From NCBI RefSeq assembly GCF_004379255.2, contig NC_056046.1, positions 11,098,001 to 11,162,000 of the forward strand: DNA of 64,000 nt, in the 5' to 3' direction. Source of the stretch: Salvia splendens. Taxonomy: Eukaryota > Streptophyta > Magnoliopsida > Lamiales > Lamiaceae. Made by a program: the position numbers and the translations under genes. Positions 47,144 through 61,200 of the stretch are shown piece by piece. Position 1 is the stretch's first letter. Each line of letters begins with the position of its first letter. A model generated the notes under the pieces. It was not told the DNA's origin. It was given only the letters and a program-made list of their open reading frames with translations, and made no database searches.

Positions 47144-47431
47144 CTCCCTTCGTTCCATATTAAGTGTTCATATTCAACTCTACACGGATTTTAAAAATAA
47201 AATAAAAGTGTGTTGAAAAGTTGGGTTATAATGGTCTCAATTTTATAACTACGCTAAAACGACTAGCAGGTATCAGGAATAAAATAAAAGTGAGTTGATA
47301 AAATGTGAGTGGAATGAGCTGTTAGAATTTAGGACTACTTACCGTTTTATGGTAAAAAAAAGTGAAAATGGACTCTTAAAGGGGGATGGATGGAAATGGC
47401 AAATGTGGACACTTAATGGGGTTGGAAGGAG
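47144..47431. mobile_element. Stowaway MITE with an internal copy of flanking sequence
   Basis: TIRs CTCCCTTCGTTCCATATTAA (left) and CTCCTTCCAACCCCATTAAG (right, other strand) are flanked by TA at 47142-47143 and 47432-47433. The interior at about 47243-47280 matches the sequence just outside the element at 47448-47485 almost perfectly. Confidence 0.8.
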
Positions 47432-47546
47432 TAATCTTTTCCATTGATTTATAACTAAGCTAAAACGACTAGCAGGTATCAGGAATTATCCAATCTGATA
47501 CCCGTTAAGTATCGGGTACCTGCTACCCGCATAAATCAGGGGCAGT

Positions 47547-47738
47547 GCGAGTAGTGAATTTCAAGAGTAGGGTATACCCGATACCCGACCAGCTAACACT
47601 TGCCACACCCGAGTAGTCTAGCGTTTTTTACTTCGTTTTTTTGCGAGTAGTGAATTTCAAGAGTAGGGTATACCCGATACCCGACCAGCTAACACTTGCC
47701 ACACCCAAGTAGTCTAGCGTTTTTTACTTTGTTTTTTT
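47547..47738. repeat. 96-bp direct tandem duplication
   Basis: The 96-bp unit starting GCGAGTAGTGAATTTCAAGA occurs twice head to tail (47547-47642 and 47643-47738), with only a few differences. The unit itself contains the palindrome GGGTATACCC. Confidence 0.9.
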
Positions 47739-47993
47739 TTACCAGCGTCGCTTCTCTCTTTTCATTTTCAACTTTCAGTTTTTCACTATTTCATTCCAAT
47801 TTCTCATCGAAGAATTATGCTACCCACCACCATCCCAATTTCTCGTCGTGCTGATGTGCAGTGATTGTAAATGGTTTTGTTATTGTGCTTAATTTGCCGA
47901 TAGTGTTGTGTATTTATAGAATAAGTTTATTGTTTTTTCCATTTTTTTGGATTGATTGGAAGATTCCTTCATACTTACATTGGATGCAAAGAA
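47739..47993. other. AT-rich spacer, no gene seen
   Basis: No coding or repeat feature beyond AT-rich sequence. Confidence 0.4.
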
Positions 47994-48238
47994 CTCTCTC
48001 CGTCCGCCATTAGGAGTCTCATTTATGGGCGGCACGAGTTTAAAAAATGTTAAAAAAAGTGGGTGGAAAAAAGTTAGTGGAATAAGGGTTCCACTTGTAT
48101 ATATTAGTTTTAAATTAAATGTGAGTAGAATGAGTTAGTTGAAGGTGAGACACTATTACCATTTAAGGTAAAAGTGAACCCATATTTGCAGACGAACTAA
48201 AATGGAAAAACGGGACTCTTATTGGCGGACGAAGTGAG
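47994..48238. mobile_element. Stowaway MITE, second copy of the 31954 family
   Basis: This 245-bp element starts CTCTCTCCGTCCGCCATTAG and has a decayed right end (GGCGGACGAAGTGAG, followed by TA). The interior is closely similar to 31954-32197. The left TA is lost. Confidence 0.8.
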
Positions 48239-49288
48239 TAGTAAATATGCTCAACTTGGTTTGAATTTGAAGAGTAGAACACTTCATGGAGAAACTTGAA
48301 TATGTACTGGAATGAATTTGGTGCGGGGTTGGGTACCTTCTAGCATCGGGTGCGGTATACTTGACCTGCTGGCGAGACAGGTATGAGGTGGGGCATCGCC
48401 AACGGAACCAGGTGTCGGAACCCGTTTCGATAGTCTTGCATATGTAATGAACCGTGCACTAGCATCAGCCATGATATCTGAATAATTAAACTATCTTAAA
48501 TTGACTCGAAATTATTTGAACAACTTTCTTTGTTAACTTAATTGATCAAAGAAGATTAATAGGAGTATTTGATTATAAAAATGTACAAAAGACAAGTTTG
48601 CAGCTGCCTTGCACATCTAGGCTAAATTGATCAAAGAAGATTAATAGGAGTATTTATAGCGTCAACTCTAGTATTGAAGAAATGTCGATCATTGGGTTTT
48701 GAATTTTCTTATTCATTCTATTAATATACAAAATTCATTTTTATTCGTTAGCCTAACAACGAAAGTAGGCCTCTTCTTTACTTTTCATGGAAATAAGTTG
48801 AAACAACCCATGTAAATCAAAATAGATGGTGGTTATAAAGGGCCTCTTCTAAAAGAAAAAAAAGGGGGTTTGAAAGCTGGACGGATAAAGTTAGTTGGAT
48901 TATATAGCTAATTAGTCAATATTCGTTTTAGTTTCAGATAAATCCTAATCTAATGTGACTCAGTAGGCTAGATCCATCTCCCCTTTGACTCTCTGGGTAG
49001 ATGAAGCCACGAATCATTCAACAATATTGACAACTAAAAATAATGGAGATTTGAATTCATATGCTATATCATTGTCGTAGAGCAAATAATCGATTGCAGC
49101 CGTAGATGGGTCTTAAGGATTATCAACAACATACACAGTAACACAGCTAATGACTTGAGTTGACTGGCTGCAAGAAAAGGGGCAAGAAAGAGGATAGTCG
49201 AATTTTTGCACTGTGTAATCTCAAGCTACTATTTGTGATTGAATAAAGCGCATAAAATTCATACAACAATAAGCCCAGAAAAGCAAAC
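48239..49288. other. Intergenic region downstream of NUP155
   Basis: This is AT-rich spacer and the NUP155 3' flank. A 40-bp segment (ATTGATCAAAGAAGATTAAT) occurs twice, at about 48540 and 48627. No gene is supported. Confidence 0.4.
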
Positions 49289-52200
49289 TTACAACCGCTC
49301 AAAAGAAAACGGACTCAAGAGTGACTTTTCAAGCTCCCTAAAACCTCGATAGACGGCCTCGGATTGATGCTGAGGAAGGGGCAACCTCCGCACCTCAGTC
49401 ATGTACCTGGCGTTTACGGAATTGGGGGTGTTATTGATAGAATGTGAGGATTTAAAAACATACTACTACAAGATAAAGAGCTAGAAAAAGCTATTTACCT
49501 ATTTGCGGAACTAGTGATCTTGTCGCGTACACCTTGATTTATCGCTGCACTCTGCCCTACTGAGAATGGCCCCCCAAGAATCAGAGAAGCTCCAGCAGCA
49601 CTAGTGCCCATTCTTTGTGCAATGATGGACATTGACCATTCACGAAGGACTACTAGAACCGAGCGAAGAAGACGCAGCCTCAGACTTGGAGAAGGCAAAA
49701 CACCACCGTTTGATAACAACTGATCATAAGTATTGAGAACAGGTTCTATTGCACCCCTGCAAGCAGCAAGAAGAGCCCTTGCAATATCTTCTTCTCCAAC
49801 AGGTTCAACACCCGAAGCCACTCGGTCCTACAAAAATCAGCGAGCGACAAACTTATTTAGAAACGGTTATAAAAGATAAGCATTCAAGAAAATCATTTGG
49901 GTAGCATACAACTGGATAAAACTAAATATACCTGTGCTGCCTTCTCAAGGTGAAGACATAATGTGTCCAATGGCAAAATAGCTGCGTCTCCAGGATAAAC
50001 ATGAGAACCAACCCTCTTAAGTACAGCACAAGCTTCTGCAATACCACCCCGTGAAAGAGCCTGATCAATGAGTCGAGCCCAGGTCTCTCTCACTATGCTG
50101 CTGTCAGCATCACCAGAATAGCTTGCAAAGTATAGCATTTCCAGACATATCTGGAAGCGCATAAACATATTCATGAGAAATTGCAGATTTGGACTCAAAG
50201 ATCCACAAAAACTAACTCTTTCAAGAATGCTATAGGTAGATACTAGAAACCAAAACATTGGTTTTGTGCATAGAACAGAATCAACAGATAAATAATACTA
50301 TAACACAATATTATGGTTTCTCAAGCAGCATGTAAGGGCTAGAAAGAACCGCAAAGCTTAAGGTGGGTAACTTTGAATACGCATTATGTGGATCCCAATT
50401 CCATTTACGCAATGAATAATCCGATACAGTTCACTTCTTTAATCACATCATTACCAACTTTTCTGTCTTTCTTAAGTTCAACCAACAGAGAGAAAGTATA
50501 ATTTTATGGAATTTCTTGGCCAGTCTCAGATAAATAGAGGTCACATGCACATAAACTAAGATAAGGCAGCTCCCATCTTTATATGCTGACAAGACCACTT
50601 ACAATAAGCAATTCACTGAACAGACTTATCTCTCTGATGAAATAACAAATGATCACTCCAAGTCTGGAATATATGAAGTTAACAGAGAGGAAACTAGACC
50701 TTTATCCATAACAAATCCATAGGCACTCCGCACTCTATAAGGGATAAACATAGGGTTTATCAGTCATTTTGTATGCTTCATGGGCTACAAACATCACTTA
50801 GCTAACACACTTATCGTAATTTAGTGCTACTTGGATAAAAATCAGTCGAAGTTTTCATCCAACGCATCTAATGTAAGACAGGCATATATTCTTTATTGTA
50901 ACTTTCATGTAACTTTGACAATTATCAGCAAACACGGGTCTTGAAATAACAATACAGCCTTCACAAAGTTATTCCAGAATGACTAACCTCCCAGAGCTCG
51001 AATGGAACAGCATACTCATTGTATAATTGAGTGATGGTTTTTAAATCCATTGACAGTTCCTTTGCCTTATCTCGAAGCGAAACAATGAAACTGGCATCAC
51101 TGGACTGATCACTGGTAGGTGCTGAGCCATTTGTGGTAGATTCAGATCCATCCAGAGAAGTGTCCAATCTTGAGGCCATGGATTCCAACTCCTCCTTAAT
51201 CCTTATCTGAAATTGAAGAACAGCAAGCTTTCCTTCAAGTAAATCAAGAAGACCATTATCAATAGCACCCCGGACCGAAACATTGAGGCTATCACTCTCA
51301 CTGGCACTCTTCGCTTGCAGAACAGCATTACTCAAGTACTGACGTCTGTCATCAAAGCAATGAAAGGTCACAAAGAGCTAGCTGAAGACAGATTAGGTTT
51401 ATATACAGGTTGATGTCTCATCTAAGTCAATTATAAGCATTGCAAATAACGGTGAACATTCATCCACGTATACACACAAGTGTGACCTGACAAATCAAAA
51501 TGAGTGACAACTACATAGCAAATAATATATCCACAGTCATGTACAAGTCAATCATGCATGCACTCATGCAATTAAGTCACAAACCTTTGCTCAAGAGTTG
51601 GGGTATCCACAGCTTCAGTTGAACGCCTTTCTGCTAGCCTGAACAATATTTGAGCAGCAAGAACATGCTGACGCTTCAGGACATAATACCGTGCCAGAAG
51701 CTCAGAGTACTTTATCTGATTAGAAGCAAGCTGAACTCTGGAATGGCCCATGGGAGAAGAAGATGCAACCAAGGAAAAGGGCTGGACCAACAAAGGAGAA
51801 TAATATAAAACAAGTGCAAAATGACTTTGAACTAAAACAAGGGGAAAAACTTACTCCTGAGAACCCAGAGATGGCATTCTAATGATTTTGAAAGATAAAT
51901 CTCAACAAATATTCAACCTATCCAAATCAAATATAGAGAAAAGGAGTGAGACCTCATGTGTAGGATCACGTCCAGCACTTTGCAAAAACTGCACCAAGTC
52001 CGGGCCCCCATATTCTAATAACTCATCATCAAGGCCTAACTCAATTAATGTTTGATATAGATACTCATGGAAGACTCTATCTGATGATTGAATGCCAAGT
52101 TGAATGATCTGGCATATATATTTTTTGCGGGAAGCTTGATCAAGGGCAGATTGGAGGACAGGTTTGATAGGCGACCCAAATTCCTTCCTCAAAGCCTCAC

Positions 52201-55200
52201 CTTTGAGAGAACGCAAAGCATTAGTGATAATTTCATAACACTGCATACGTCGAGAAAGAGCATGTTGTCGGATCCCGGCATCTATTTGCTCATTGAAAGC
52301 ATCTCCAGTTGGATCCCCAGCCTCGGCCTTCTGCAAAGATAATCGAACTACAGCTTCATAGAATCTGCAATTTACCTAATTATGTCAAGCTTAACATATA
52401 AATGCAAATAAATATACAGTTCGTAAATTGCCAGAGACATAACAAACCTCAAATCTTCGAAACGTTTGCACACAGTTGGCAAATCAGCAGACTCTGGAAC
52501 TTTGCTTAAATTGTTGAAAGCCTCCCGGGCCAAATTTTCCCTTTCTTGTGTATCAGAAGTTGCGGCAGCTCTCTCCAGATATTCAACAGCTACATAAAAC
52601 TTGTAATCGCTTTCTTTGTAATAGCTTGGACAGCCATCCCGAAGTCTATTACTAATATCATCTACAGTGCCCCTGCCATCAGGGCCAGTGTAATACTGGA
52701 TAAATGAATGGTAGTAAATGTGAGACAGAGATTCATAAAGGGGCATTGATGTGCTGGACCAATGCAAGGTGAGTGTAATTCATAATTTAGTAAGTAAATG
52801 ACCTAAAAGCAAGCAAAAATGTGATGAAATGCCGAACAAGCAATGTTCTTAATCACCTCCATTAAAGCAGATATGAGCCTTGTTGCAAGCTGGTCTTCAT
52901 CTTCTGAACAAACTAATTGGCGGAATGTCAACTGCACTACAGTTTGCCTAGTACTTGCATCAAAGTTTTGAATCAAGCGTGCCAGAAGGTGTTGAGAAAG
53001 AAGTTGGAGTAGGAAAAGGGCTTCCCTGCATCTCAGAAGCAATTGCCTGATACACTCCATAGCCCTTACCTAAAAAAGACCAAATTAGTCATCCAAATAT
53101 TGAGTTTTTTAAAGACAATTGAATAAGTTTCAAAAAAATAAACATGTACCTCCATGGCAGCCAGCTCAGCAGGACTATACGGGAGTCTTTGTCTCTTATT
53201 TGACGACCCACCCTCACTAGAATCCACATTATGGGAGTATGAACCAAATAAATTCCGCGTCATACTTCTGTCAGCAACCAGATCTGATCCACTTCCAATC
53301 AAAATCGAGCCAGTTATGTCTCCTAAACCAGCCACACAGCCATAGAGTCCACGCCTCTGGTTCTTTCTAGACCTCAAAAACTTCTCCAGGGAGCAAATTT
53401 TGTCTTCAAGTACATGCATTGCCTGAACAGAAAGTCTACATGATACGATTCCATCTTCAGATACAGTATCTGGAGATCCTGAGCCACCTTTAATGACAAA
53501 AACAGGAAGCTCCCACAATGGCAACAGCAACCTCGAAGTGCACAGGCAGAGGCCTTCGTGAGCACCTGAAAATACAGGTTCAGCTTCTTGAACAACCTGA
53601 CCCATGCTGAATCCCCCAGCTGTAGTTCTAGTGTTAGACAATGCACCACTTCCCTCTAATTGTGGCATTCCAACAACTCTAGGGTCCTCAAAAGCTTCGG
53701 CTGCTTTCTCAGCAACAACATTGCTAATGAAGTTCTCGGTATAAACTATCCGTGCAGCAAGCATCAAACACATTGCAGCTGCCTCTCCAGAACCAAAACG
53801 GTTGAAGAAGTCCTCTAGTAGTGATCTTGGCGAATTAGATTCTAAAAATCTCCTCAGAATGTCAATTGGTCGATTAAAAACTACTTCCATCATACCCATG
53901 GTACTAAATATAACAATTTTTCTTCTTGGTAATATATGTTGGGTTGAAAGGTCACCTCTAGCCCAAAGTTTAACTGAAGTCTTCTCACAGGATCCCCATG
54001 ATCCACAGAGTTCTAGTTCAGAATACAGAGACTGCACAATGGATGCTGTATCTGGTAGGGGAAAAACATCTGCCACGTAAAGCATTCTGCCTTCAACTGG
54101 AATAGATGATACAAATTCTCTAAGTGCACGAGAACCCCTTGCCGCCGTTCCCAAGTTAGCAGATGAAAGAGATTGAGTACTAGGATCCTTATTTACAAGC
54201 AAGAGTGATGAGACAGCAGATGGAGAAGAATCAGAAAGGACTAGTGTTCCAGAAGAATAATACGCAGATTCAATCTTCAGGGAAAGATCATCGCTCTGGG
54301 ATCTTCCCGCAAGAGATAGCGCACCAAAAGAAAGTCCGGCGCTCACCCCAATGGGAGGAGATGGTCTTGTTGTTACAACCTTTAAACAACTTGGTTTACC
54401 AAGCCCAGCCAAACCTCCAACAGCACCATTATTTCCACCAGATGGATTAGTTGAGAGATACATCCTCCGGCCATCTGATAAAACAGCAACAAGATGCAAC
54501 CACTTTGATTCTAAAGGGGATAAAGGTGATATGGAAACTATTGAAGATTTTGTAGGTCGAGCAGGGGCCCTTTGTCCAGCTTGTTGCCTGCCACCATAGT
54601 TTGACTCCCTCTGAGTGATCAAATTTCTCTCCTCCGCAACCTTCTTGAATGGGCCATCTCCATTCAACCCAAGAGAGAATACTTGTATTTTCATATCTTC
54701 TGTGCGAGCATATAGAACGTGTCTATCGGAATCAACAACCATTTCGACAATGGGATCCGCAGCTCCAAATTTAAAAACATTAGGCACAACCCACCTAAAG
54801 AGTAGATCAAAGAGAGAGGAGAGGAAATAAGTAAATTCAAGTTGTTTTTTAGTAAGACCTAAGAACATCAGGGAATATGAGCTCTGCACCAACTACCAAG
54901 CAAATGGAGCAGAGAAAGTACCTTGAAATTACACTTGCCAGGCCAGCAGTAAGACAAACTTTACGGCACCGCTTTTGCCAACCTGAACCACTTGTATATT
55001 GCAACTCATAAACATGACCATCTCGGCCAGCGAGAAAAATATGGCCCCTGTCGGTGCAAGTGATGCAAGCCATAGTCACTCCATCAGAAGGAATTGTATA
55101 TTCAGGCAGCGGTTGAAGTGAAACCTCAGCATATGGATCGGTTCCATCAGAGCTTCCAGAACAACATACTCCAACAAGAATTAGCTGATTGACAGAAAGC

Positions 55201-58200
55201 ACACTCATAAGATGAAAAGAGGGAGGAGAAATAAAACATAGAGAGAAAAATGTCCCGGATGTGATATTGCATGACACATCAAGTCCAGAAATAATGAGGA
55301 ACAGCATTACAGTGGGAACGGCATTCACATTGAGAAGAAAAATGTGAGACAAGCAACTCCTAGGTTCAATTGGGGGGGGGCGGGGGGGAAGTGGCTACAA
55401 AGATATCATTATGCATTTTCATGAAGATTGAAAGTCCATGAAGGATCATGATTTTCCAAATCAATAGTGGAACAATAAAAGAGTAAATAAGACTAAATTA
55501 ATAATTGAATGATAAAAGTTATTTGCCAGAATAAATAACATAGCCTAGCTAAAAAAAGCATGCACAAGACGCTTGAGTGAATTAGGCCAACCCTGCTGTT
55601 CTAATAGCATATATGATACTCCCAGTCATGGTCAGCAATGAGATATATAACAGGCGATGGTTTGAGTAATAAACGATAACAGTATTCCTGATAGAAGCCG
55701 TTAAGAAGGAGCAAAGAAACAAATAAGCAAAAGAAGCAGAAACAAAAGGAAATGAAATGTGTGGGGCTAATTTTTAGTTAAACAGAAAATTGTTAGTTAG
55801 TTAAATGCCAAATCATCATTAGTCCAGGAAATGGTTAGGAATAATTGATAAAATAATGCAATTCTGTTAATATTACTTATAATTAAATCCCCACTAAACA
55901 TCAATTTACTGCAGAAGTTTGCCACTAGCAATAAATATATTTTATATTCACTACATTACATTATAAACAACACATGAAGTACGATAAATGTGTTTATAAG
56001 TACAATCTTAGCATATAACAATATTCTTTCACTTTTATTTGTAGAATTACAAAATTAGTGTTGGATCCTTCAAATAAAATTATACTCCATATATTTTTAA
56101 TTAATTGTTAAATGTGTATTTACAAGTATGAGAAATAATATTAGATGCATTGATAAACTCAAATAGAGCTTAAACATCTCAGAGTACAATAAATGTGTGT
56201 CAAGTATAATTTAAGCTAATTTTATTTTTTTCATAGGAAAAACTCACATTCCAGCCATGTATGACAAAAAAAGAAACATACATCAAAACCTAGAAAAGTG
56301 GAAAATATGAAATATTGCACAGATGAAAGAATGGAATACCTCCACAGGAGTTGCCAAAACTAGAAGATACTGAATAGCTTCAATGAAAACACCAGGCTTG
56401 GATTTTGCAAGACCCACAGCATAGATAGCCTGTTCCTCCCCACTATATTCTGGACACTGACCATCCCTACATTACAAAGCATTGCATAAATGAAATGTAA
56501 GATAGAAGACTTTTCTTTTCTACTAACAAAAGAGTAGGACAACTGCAAGGTGGATGCCAGTAAATGCATCCATGTCATTCGGAATGGTTAATGGTGTTCT
56601 GAAGAACTAGGGTTCTATATCTGATTTGATATCTCCATTAAAACCAAGTCTGGTTAGGGTAAAACGACAACGTTTGTCATTACCCACACTTTAAAGTGGC
56701 CATAAATTTTATAAGGAAATAACTACTCCGTATTTGTTTCGGCCCAGGCCCCATAGACTATAGGTCAGTAACTACTCCGTATCTGTCATATACAGGAATC
56801 TTAGTTAAACACTTGATGCAGATAATAGGTCAGTAACAATCAAATTTAATACAGAAAAATAACAAAGTATGTGCTGGGACTACAGAGTCTTGGATGTATG
56901 ATCATCTGTTATGGTGGGAGTAGCAAACTTTCCAGTGATGATAATATGTTCTAATGATAAAAATATCTGATAAGTTGATAGTACAGACATATACAAACGT
57001 AAAAAGATGGTAATGATTCTAATTAAAGTATAAATTGCAGATATGAATATTGAATTTCATAAGTATGAAAAAATAACACACACTTCAAGGTTGATCTTAT
57101 TCTCTGAAACTATACTATAGCATGATCAATGCCAAATCTTGCGTCATCTATAATCATGGAAGTCTCTGTCCCTTCTTTAATGTTCTATGGAGCACAGCAT
57201 ACAGCAGATTTCATTCCTAATTGAAATGCTTGAAATTACCTTCCATGATCTGCACTACATCTTACCACTCAGAGTTTGAATCCAAAAGATGCTACATGCA
57301 TAAGCTTTCCACAGATACTTTACAATGCAATACAAAGAAAACTAACAGAAATTAATGATTGAAGAATATCACAAGAATCACATATTGATTAATTGATGCT
57401 CCTAACTTCCTTAATCAACCCTTTATGGTATGACAAACTATGTGTATTTGTCATTTAAAATCTAGTCAAGATATTCATGTTAATAAGAATTAAATAAAAA
57501 ACTGACCACTTATCAAATCTCCAAAGAAACAAAGAGTTATCAACAGATGCCCAAGCCCGCCGTATTTCTGGAAATATTCCACATAGTGCTGTTCCCTCTC
57601 CACCAGCAGTGTTGTACCTTTCAATCAGCACTGGGGGCAACTCCCATGTGTCTACAACTTCAACCAAAGGAGGCCACTGCAACATGCACATGAAGGCATA
57701 AAACATAGGTTCTAAAGCAAGGAAGTGACAGGTCAAAACAAGAATAGTATAATCTGAAAATGGGAATTAATTAAAATCAGGAGTGTCATCCAGACAGTTC
57801 AGATAATGAACAAAGTTACACCGTTAATGAAAATTTATTACACTCCAACCGGCTGTTTTGTCTTAGTACCATTTACAAACTATTACAGGTATGCATAGTA
57901 CTGTCAATAATATCAAATCCCGTCCAAAGATGGCTTTGGAATCTGTGGCATGAAACGCCGTGCAACCTATATTTAATCCTCCCCAATACCTCATCAATGT
58001 ATTCCTCCATAATGTTGGAATTCTTCCTCCATTTGTATTCTAGCCAAATAGACCAACATCAGGAAAATTGTTCCCTCAACAGTTAAAGCCTTTTGTCAGT
58101 AAAGTTCCCAGGTTTATGGATTCTAGTGTTACCTAGGACATCTCCAGCTCTTTTGATACACTAGACCACAACTCTTTAGATACACTAGACCACAACTCTT

Positions 58201-61200
58201 TAGATACACTAGACCACAACTTTTATTCCGGCGGGGACCCGTGCGTGCCGCACCCCAGGTGCTATGTTAATAACACTGTTAGAGACGAATAGAGTTTCTG
58301 CATTGTGTCAAAGGTAGAAACTTACTCATAATTAACCACAAGTAAAAAATGGATGTCCTCAGATGTATGATCTTTCAAATAACTTTGGAAGATGTGATGG
58401 AAACAAGGACATGAAAATATGTAACAGAAATAAAGGATCATTTGATTTACATTTTCAGATTTTTTTTGAGAATGTGAACAAAAACCTCCATGGTTTGGAA
58501 GAAGATCCAGGGTAAAATGTGAAGAAACAAAAGAAATAAAACTTGCATTACAAAGATGAGACTAGGAAAATAAAGGATACAAATATATGGAGGAACTAAC
58601 CCCGACCCAAATATACTCCCAAAACCCAACTTCAAGTTCAAACCCAACCCTAACCTAATATTTTTTTGGTTCAAGAAAGAGATAAACTTCCAAGAAATCC
58701 AAAAGCAAAGTAATTCCAACCATGACCCTGTCTACCACATCTGCTTCTCAAAACCGGACAGTCGAAACCTTTAGAATTTGAAACAACACATAACCAACGA
58801 AAGATCAATTTTCAAGATGATATCATTGATTCATTGCCTAGTGGCACAATGCTCCTCTGGGCCGACATACCATATGTCCATATCCTCAGTGACTGTGACC
58901 GTTTCTATCCATTCCATGACATAACAATTCACTAGACCTTTTTCCAACACATAGGTGATTCCTTTCAGTATCTAAAATAAAATAAAATGCTATAACACTG
59001 CAAGAATTTTAGAAGTTTTAGCAATATACATAAGGACTATAGTTTAAGTACACAAACAAACATTTCAATAAACAATACTTTGTCACAGAATGTCCTCTAT
59101 CATATGCATTTCAGAACTCTTCCATGCAGCAGAGGATCTTCATTCCTTTATTATTAATTATTCCTAAGTTTAGGTTGACCCGTAACTTGATTTACTATTA
59201 AAAAGGCATTACAGAAGCACAGTCCCTAGTTCTCAAGCTTCACTTTTCCACAATGACATAATGAAAAATGCAAATTAAATGCTTTAAAATGCTGCTATGC
59301 CATGATATGAAGGGCGATTTTACAGGTCACTCTTCAGTGTCACGTTAATATTCCTTTTATAATCTTGTTCTCTGTTGTAGTTGTTATTTTAGGTGATAAG
59401 ATGAAATATACAAAAGTTTGTTACTGGAGATGAAACAAAGTTTTTTTAGCTTTTTGCTAATACAATATCACTGGCACCTTGCATATTTTGAAAGCCTAAG
59501 ACCATCCACAACGGGACTCGCCGGAGTCTCGCGTCTCGTCTCAGCGAGACGAGACCCCGGCGAGACGCGTTGCAGCCTCCATCTCGTCCCGTCTCGTCGC
59601 GCGTCTCGTCGCGCGTCTCGACTCGCCGAGCCACGAGACGAGCTGTCTCGCCACGCGCCTAGGCGACGTGGCGCAGCCCGGCGTCGTGCGTGACGCCCAC
59701 TCGCCGGCTCGTCACGTGCTGACGCAATAAATATTTTTTTTTAAAAAAAATCGAATTTAAATAAAAAAAAATAATTTGTAACGGTATTATTACCGTTTTT
59801 TTGTTTTTTTTTTATATTTTTTTTGTTTTTTATTAAATTTTTTACTCTATAAATACTCCTAAACCCATCCTCATTTACACACAACTACACATCTATTCTT
59901 CATATCATCTAAATTTTCTCTCAAATTTTCGCTGAAATTTTCATAACCCAACTCAAGATGTCCGGCGAGGGCGAGGGCAACTATGGCGGCTCCGGCTCCG
60001 GCGGGTGGGATCTCAACTCATTCGGCGATTGGGAGAACATGATCAACACATTGGGCGGTGGAGGTTCGTCAACGCCGGGGACCCAGGGTTCGGCGACGCC
60101 GGGGGGGTACCAACCACCCAATTTTGACCTTGATGCATATGTTCGTCCCAACGTCCCGCGGTTTTCGCAGGGATTATCCCAGATCCAGGAGGATTTTCCA
60201 GTTGATCCCACGCCGGGAGTAGGCCGAGGCGGTGGAGGTGGCCGAGGCGGTGGAGGTGGCCGAGGCAGTGTACAACCCCAGACGGGCGAGGACGAGGAGG
60301 AAGAAGAGGAAGAAGATCTTGGCCGACATCCGTACAACAACCTCGAAACGATGGCGGTGTACAACGCCTGGATCACGGTCTCGTACGATCCCATCGTCGG
60401 GAATCAACAAACCCGGAAGTGTTTCTGGGAAAAGGTTGTCGAGGTCTACCACCAAATAAAGCCGAACCGCTCCCGCAAGCGCACAGTTAAAATGATCTGC
60501 TGTCACTTTGACCGAGTCGACCGACAGGTCAAAAAATTCTGCGGCATCTACTTGGCGGAAGAGGCGCGCTACCAAAGCGGCGCCACGGCCACCGACATTT
60601 TGACGTCCGCTTTGCGCGCCTACTACCAGGACGAGGGACATCAATTCAGATTTGTTGATGTTTGGCGCGCCGTCAAGGACGAGGAACGATGGGCCGGCGG
60701 TTTCCGCTCCAGCTCGGGCTCAAACTCGAAGCGCACGAAGCATACGGCGAGTGGCCAATACTCGTCTAGTGCTGGTGCGTCTGGTGGTGACACTGCTGAA
60801 GGCATCAGCCAACATGATGCTGAATCCCAGGAGTTTGTGGGTACGGTCGGCGATGCAGGAGGATCCGCGAGTAGGCGCCGTCGGCCGCAAGGGACGAAGG
60901 CGGCGAAAGCGGCTAGAGCAAGGAAGGACCGAGGCGAATCAAGCCAGCCGGCCTCAGGATCGGGCTCGCGAGGAGGCTCGGACACACTTATGGTGGCGTA
61001 CATGACCGCCACAATGGCGGACATGACCGCCACAATGGCGGACACTTCCCGCTTCTCGCACTCCCAATACGCGGCCTGGTGGAACGGAATTGTGCATATG
61101 GCAGCACAACTTGGCCTTCCGACTCCCCCTCAACCTCGACCGCCTCCGGAGGATGATTAGCCCTTCCGATTAATTTTTTTTTTATTTTGTGTGTTTTTTT

